Assembly: GCA_026195755.1 (NCBI GenBank)
Contig: JAPHRL010000163.1
Location: forward strand, 1-8,626
Source of the DNA: Kangiella sp.
Lineage (GTDB): Bacteria > Pseudomonadota > Gammaproteobacteria > Enterobacterales > Kangiellaceae
DNA: 8,626 nucleotides
Direction of reading: 5' to 3'
A model generated the notes under the pieces. The model was not told where the DNA came from. It searched no databases and saw nothing but the letters and a program-made list of their open reading frames with translations. Shown here in pieces: positions 5,293 through 8,626 of this stretch (positions are counted from its first letter, which is position 1; every line of letters begins with the position of its first letter). The position numbers and the translations under genes are program-made.

Positions 5293-6918
5293 ATGAGGAC
5301 TTTAAAATTTAGCTTGATCATTGCACTAAGTTTTTTTGTTTTAAGCGCACAGTCCATAGATATTGAGCAGTTAAAAAAAGCTGCCGACCTAGGAGATATA
5401 GATGCGCAAACTTATCTTGGTTTTGTCTATCAAACTGGGCAAGAGATTCCAAAAGATTATCAGCAGTCACTTAAGTGGTATCGTAAAGCTGCAGATCAAG
5501 GTCAGGTGGTGGCTCAGTTTAATCTAGCTCAAATGTACAAAAATGGGGAGGGTGTCCCACAAGATTATCAAGAAGCTATAAAGTGGTATAGCGAAGCGGC
5601 AGAACAAGGTGATGTATATTCTCAATATAATTTAGCTCTAATGTATCTAAATGGAGAAGGTGTCCCTCAAAATGATAAAGAGGCGTTTAAATGGTTCCTT
5701 AAAGCTGCACAGAAAGGACACTTAGATGCTCAGTTTAATCTAGGTTTCATATATAGTAACGGTAAAGGCGTGCCACAAAATGATAAAGAGGCGGCAAAAT
5801 GGTACCTACAGGCTGCTGAGCAAGGGGATATGGTTGCCCAGACGTATATAGCTAATATGTACAGCAAAGGAAAAGGCGTTAAACAAAGTTTTGAAGAATC
5901 AGCAAAGTGGTATCGTAAAGCAGCAGAGCAGGGGAAGGTGAATGCCCAGTTTCTTTTAGCTGCCATGTATTCAAAGGGAGAAGGTGTAACACAAAATTAC
6001 CAAGAAGCTTTTAAGTGGTACAAACTAGCGGCAGAGCAAGGAGATGTAGATGCTCAGTTTTCTTTAGGCTTAATGTATAAAGAAGGAAGAGGTGTTTCTA
6101 AGAGTTACCAAGAGGCTCTAAAGTGGTATCGCAAAGCAGCAGAGCAGGGTGATTCTGTAGCGCAGTTAATTTTAGGCTCAATGTACCGAAACGGGGAGGG
6201 AGTAACGAAGAACTATCAAGAAGCGATGAAGTGGCTACGTATCGCTGCAGAGCAGGGAAATGTAGATGCGCAGAATCTGTTAGCGCTTATGTACAAAAAT
6301 GGAGAAGGTTTACCACAAAACCATCAAGAGGCGATTAAGTGGTTTAATCAAGCTGCATTACAGGGTAATGTGGATGCGCAGATTCAATTAGCATCCATAT
6401 ATTTTAAGGGAGATGGTGTTTCACAAAATCATCATGAAGCGATTAAATGGTTCGAACTTGCGGCAAAGCAGGGAGATGTGGGTGCGCAGTTTTTCTTAGC
6501 CTCAATGTATAAATACGGGGAGGGTGTACCGGAGAATCATCAAGAAGCTTTTAAATGGTACTGGAAAGCCGCAAGACAAGGGCATGAGAAAGCACAGTTA
6601 GACTTAGGTGTTATGTACTATAAAGGAGAAGGTGCGCCTCAGAATTATCAGGAAGCGGAAAAGTGGATTCGTAAAGCAGCATTACAAGGCTATGGGCCTG
6701 CACAATATATTTTAGGTATTTTTTATAAAGATGGAGAAGGGAGTATAGAAGACAAAGTACTTGCCTATATGTGGTTCAGTCTTGCTCAATATAATGGGCA
6801 TCAAGAAGCAGCTAAACACAAAGATAAGCTTTCAGAAAAGATGGCTCCTGAATTAATAAACAAGGCTCAGGAATTATTGCAGCGCTGTCTTGACAGCAAC
6901 TATAAGGAATGTGGTTAA
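5293..6918 (+). CDS. Exported Sel1-like (TPR-type) repeat protein
   Basis: Function is unknown; Sel1-like repeats form alpha-solenoid scaffolds that bind other proteins. Residues 1-21 look like a Sec signal peptide: basic MRTLK, a hydrophobic stretch, then AQS before a probable cleavage at 21/22. From residue 29 to 496 there are 13 back-to-back 36-residue repeats of the form KAAEQGDVDAQFxLGxMYxxGEGV, then QNYQEAxKWYR. A 45-residue helical tail follows. It holds the only two cysteines (Cys532, Cys540), so a disulfide outside the cytoplasm is possible. AGGGA (5282-5286) precedes ATG 5293 at good distance. The gene has its own promoter-like sequence and terminator, and it interrupts the usual fabF-pabC neighbourhood. 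Hand counts of 60-base blocks give 22 and 26 G+C here (5641, 5881) against 34 and 29 in fabF (4441, 4681), hinting at a different origin. Confidence 0.9.
   Translation: MRTLKFSLIIALSFFVLSAQSIDIEQLKKAADLGDIDAQTYLGFVYQTGQEIPKDYQQSLKWYRKAADQGQVVAQFNLAQMYKNGEGVPQDYQEAIKWYSEAAEQGDVYSQYNLALMYLNGEGVPQNDKEAFKWFLKAAQKGHLDAQFNLGFIYSNGKGVPQNDKEAAKWYLQAAEQGDMVAQTYIANMYSKGKGVKQSFEESAKWYRKAAEQGKVNAQFLLAAMYSKGEGVTQNYQEAFKWYKLAAEQGDVDAQFSLGLMYKEGRGVSKSYQEALKWYRKAAEQGDSVAQLILGSMYRNGEGVTKNYQEAMKWLRIAAEQGNVDAQNLLALMYKNGEGLPQNHQEAIKWFNQAALQGNVDAQIQLASIYFKGDGVSQNHHEAIKWFELAAKQGDVGAQFFLASMYKYGEGVPENHQEAFKWYWKAARQGHEKAQLDLGVMYYKGEGAPQNYQEAEKWIRKAALQGYGPAQYILGIFYKDGEGSIEDKVLAYMWFSLAQYNGHQEAAKHKDKLSEKMAPELINKAQELLQRCLDSNYKECG
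5377..6780 (+). repeat. 13 tandem 108-bp coding repeats (Sel1 units)
   Basis: The Sel1 units repeat at DNA level with a 108-base period and no gaps. Most copies have diverged, but some segments are still identical. For example, CAAAATGATAAAGAGGCG occurs at 5668-5685 and again at 5776-5793, exactly 108 bases apart (units 3 and 4, which share PQNDKEA). This suggests growth of the array by unit duplication. Confidence 0.85.
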
Positions 6919-6936
6919 TCTAATGCATTTATTAAG

Positions 6937-6961
6937 AAGGCTCTCATTCGAGGGCCTTTTT
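6937..6961 (+). terminator. Intrinsic terminator after the sel1 gene
   Basis: AAGGCTCTC (6937-6945) pairs with GAGGGCCTT (6950-6958) over 9 bp with one U-G wobble and an ATTC loop. Five Ts (6957-6961) follow. It starts 18 bases after the sel1 stop and closes the sel1 unit before pabC. Confidence 0.85.
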
Positions 6962-7035
6962 GTTGTCTGGCTTTTAAGTAAGAGTCTTTAGATAAGAGCT
7001 TTTAAATTTACGCTGTATCTTGTTTGCATTTGCAT

Positions 7036-7041
7036 TAGAAT
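7036..7041 (+). promoter_or_regulatory. Candidate -10 box for pabC
   Basis: TAGAAT lies 7 bases before the ATG at 7048. The corresponding -35 area (about 7013-7018, CTGTAT) is poor. Because the sel1 terminator precedes pabC, some promoter is expected in 6962-7047, and this is the best -10 I see. Transcription from it would begin at about 7048. Confidence 0.25.
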
Positions 7042-7047
7042 GCTTTG

Positions 7048-7893
7048 ATGAATTCGAAAGACACTAACATTTCTGCAAGCCAGATGTGGCTAAACGGCCT
7101 ACCTAGTCAGGAGATTGCGATCACTGATCGGGGTTTGCTGTATGGCGATGCATTTTTCACTACTATTAAAGTCACTGGCGGCCGAGTTGAGCACTGGGCT
7201 TTACACAGTGAGCGTTTGATGTTTAGTGCAGAAAGGCTTGGTTTCCCGTCTCTAGACTTAACACTGATTGAAGCGGAGCTGCAGGCTTTCATCAAAGAAC
7301 AATCAAAACTTTCGCAATCAGCCGATGGTGTTGTCCGATTGACGATTAGTCGAGGCTCGGGAGTCAGGGGTTATAAAGCGCCTGTCTCGCCAGAAGTGCA
7401 ACGTATTTTGAGCTGGTCGCCTACCCAAACAGCCGAAACGTTTGATGAGGGCGTTCGTTTATCCATTTGCTCAACCCCACCAGTGATTCATCCTGCTCTG
7501 GCGGGTGTGAAGCACTGCAATCGATTGGCTGAGGTGCTGGCGGCTGATGAAGTCTCGCATGACTGCTTTGATGGCATTATGAGCATTAATAATAAGGTGA
7601 TATGCAGCACTGAATCGAATATCTATTTTTACCTTAATGACCAGTGGCAGACGCCAAAGCTAGACCAGGCCGGGGTTAATGGTACTGTCCGCCGTTGGTT
7701 GTTAAATAACCAGGCTGAGTTTGTAGAGGCTGAGATAACCCACAAAGATTTAGCTTCAGCTCGCTACTGCTTGGTATCTAATGCAATAGTCGGTATTATT
7801 CCCGTAGTTGCCATTGGTTCAACCAAGTTTGAGCTTTATCCTGACTGGCAGGAGTTGGCTCAAAGCTACCGCCAGGCTGCGTTTGTAAAGTGA
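7048..7893 (+). CDS. pabC: Aminodeoxychorismate lyase (PabC), PLP fold-type IV
   Basis: This enzyme converts 4-amino-4-deoxychorismate to p-aminobenzoate and pyruvate in folate synthesis, using PLP. The product is 281 residues, slightly longer than E. coli PabC (269). Family marks are WLNGLPSQEIAITDRGLLYGDAFFTT near the start (quoted within 7084-7164), the PLP lysine Lys155 in AGVKHCNRLAEVL, TESNIYFY, and the AGVNGTVRRWLL segment. The start is uncertain. ATG 7048 has no Shine-Dalgarno, TTG 7045 is adjacent, and ATG 7084 would begin exactly at the family N-terminus (MWLNG) but also lacks a clear ribosome site. It could be confused with other class-IV aminotransferases, but its position between fabF and mltG strongly favours PabC. 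Confidence 0.88.
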   Translation: MNSKDTNISASQMWLNGLPSQEIAITDRGLLYGDAFFTTIKVTGGRVEHWALHSERLMFSAERLGFPSLDLTLIEAELQAFIKEQSKLSQSADGVVRLTISRGSGVRGYKAPVSPEVQRILSWSPTQTAETFDEGVRLSICSTPPVIHPALAGVKHCNRLAEVLAADEVSHDCFDGIMSINNKVICSTESNIYFYLNDQWQTPKLDQAGVNGTVRRWLLNNQAEFVEAEITHKDLASARYCLVSNAIVGIIPVVAIGSTKFELYPDWQELAQSYRQAAFVK

Positions 7894-7936
7894 TGCATCA
7901 TAATTCTTACTACAATAATTGATCTAAAGAGTATTA

Positions 7937-8626
7937 ATGAAAAAACCAATATTGACCTTTTTTATTCTGATCGTTCTTATCTTTTCAGGTGTTACCTGGT
8001 ATTTGTGGAATGGCTTTCAGGACTTTATTCAGCAGCCACTTGGTATTGAGCAAGAGCTCAATGTTGAAAAGGGAACCAGTGCCTATAGTCTGGGCCGTCA
8101 GTGGCAACAAGACGGCAATATCCAGCAGTTCTATTACTATCAGCTCCTTCTTAAACTTAAACCCGAATTGCGTCCAATAAAGGCTGGCAACTATGCGATC
8201 ACTGCTGATATGACAGCGGTGGATGTGTTGCAAAAGCTGGTTGCGGGTGACGTCATCAAGTATCAGTTTTCGGTTATTGAAGGTTCAAACATCTACGAGC
8301 TACTGGTTGCATTGCAGGCTAATAGCGACTTAGTCCATCAGATCGATTACTTACAAGATTCCTCCACCATTTTTGCTCAGATGCAATTTGTTGAGCAAAA
8401 ACACCCAGAAGGCATGTTTTATGCGGATACTTATCAGTTTATCAAAGGCGATTCGGATTTAGATATTCTCAGACGTGCGCACAGTCGTTTGCAGACAGTA
8501 CTGGATGAAGAGTGGTCTAAGAGAGCTGGTAACCTGCCTTATGAAACCCAGTATGAAGCGTTAATCATGGCCTCTATTATCGAAAAAGAAACCGCTGTTC
8601 CGGCGGAGCGCCCTGAAATATCGGGA
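7937..8626 (+). CDS. mltG: Endolytic murein transglycosylase MltG (YceG), 3' end outside the window
   Basis: This inner-membrane enzyme cuts nascent peptidoglycan glycan strands and is thought to set their length. The first 230 codons are present, of a family that usually has ~340. Residues ~5-24 form a single N-terminal transmembrane segment. A LysM-like region follows (~42-105). The YceG domain then shows VIEGSNIYEL (113-122), PEGMFYADTYQF (157-168) and ASIIEKETA (212-220). The EKE of that motif carries the catalytic glutamate (Glu218 in E. coli). AAAGAG (7926-7931) precedes ATG 7937. It begins 43 bases after pabC, probably in one transcript with it. The usual next genes, tmk and holB, would lie beyond the window. 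Confidence 0.93.
   Translation, partial: MKKPILTFFILIVLIFSGVTWYLWNGFQDFIQQPLGIEQELNVEKGTSAYSLGRQWQQDGNIQQFYYYQLLLKLKPELRPIKAGNYAITADMTAVDVLQKLVAGDVIKYQFSVIEGSNIYELLVALQANSDLVHQIDYLQDSSTIFAQMQFVEQKHPEGMFYADTYQFIKGDSDLDILRRAHSRLQTVLDEEWSKRAGNLPYETQYEALIMASIIEKETAVPAERPEISG

Noticed and set aside
5377..6780. Regularly spaced repeats resembling a repeat array such as CRISPR
   Set aside because: The 108-base period is entirely coding and corresponds to 36-residue Sel1 units. There are no short identical repeats with unique spacers.
7985..8233. Open frames on both strands inside mltG
   Set aside because: The mltG frame carries the membrane segment and YceG motifs across this interval, so the others are chance frames.

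Overview
This window is a conserved fatty-acid-synthesis (fab) cluster of a gammaproteobacterium. All recognisable genes are on the + strand. The order is [end of an upstream gene, probably plsX]–fabH–fabD–fabG–acpP–fabF–(sel1-repeat gene)–pabC–mltG (cut by the window end). Apart from the sel1 gene this matches the E. coli plsX-fabHDG-acpP-fabF-pabC-yceG layout. The protein sequences resemble the gammaproteobacterial enzymes closely (FabH, FabD, FabG, AcpP and FabF are full length with all catalytic residues). The moderate G+C and the style suggest a marine Oceanospirillales or Kangiella-like lineage, but that placement is only a guess.

Region by region. 1-39 is the last 12 codons of the upstream gene. 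52-1014 is fabH. 1015-1401 is an unusually long non-coding gap that separates fabH from fabD. It holds a ~125-base imperfect inverted repeat and two GTAG-headed REP-like palindromes facing each other. 1402-3132 holds fabD and fabG. 3133-3352 is a palindrome-rich control region before acpP, with two promoter-like elements, a FadR-like core and a perfect 14-bp palindrome. 3353-3592 is acpP, followed by a strong intrinsic terminator or attenuator. 3800-5038 is fabF, best read from a TTG codon with an excellent Shine-Dalgarno sequence, and it ends in a terminator. 5293-6918 encodes an exported protein made of 13 Sel1/TPR-like repeats. It has its own promoter-like sequence and its own terminator. 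pabC (7048-7893) and the start of mltG (7937 to the end) follow.

How the genes work together. FabD loads malonate onto AcpP. FabH starts chains from acetyl-CoA and malonyl-ACP. FabF elongates and FabG performs the first reduction of each cycle. PabC (folate branch) and MltG (peptidoglycan chain termination) are the usual non-FAS passengers of this cluster. The sel1 gene is the one accessory element in the coding layout. I saw no CRISPR array, phage, toxin-antitoxin or defence system. The points most worth a second look are the repeat elements between fabH and fabD, the acpP control region, and the self-contained sel1 cassette inside the operon.
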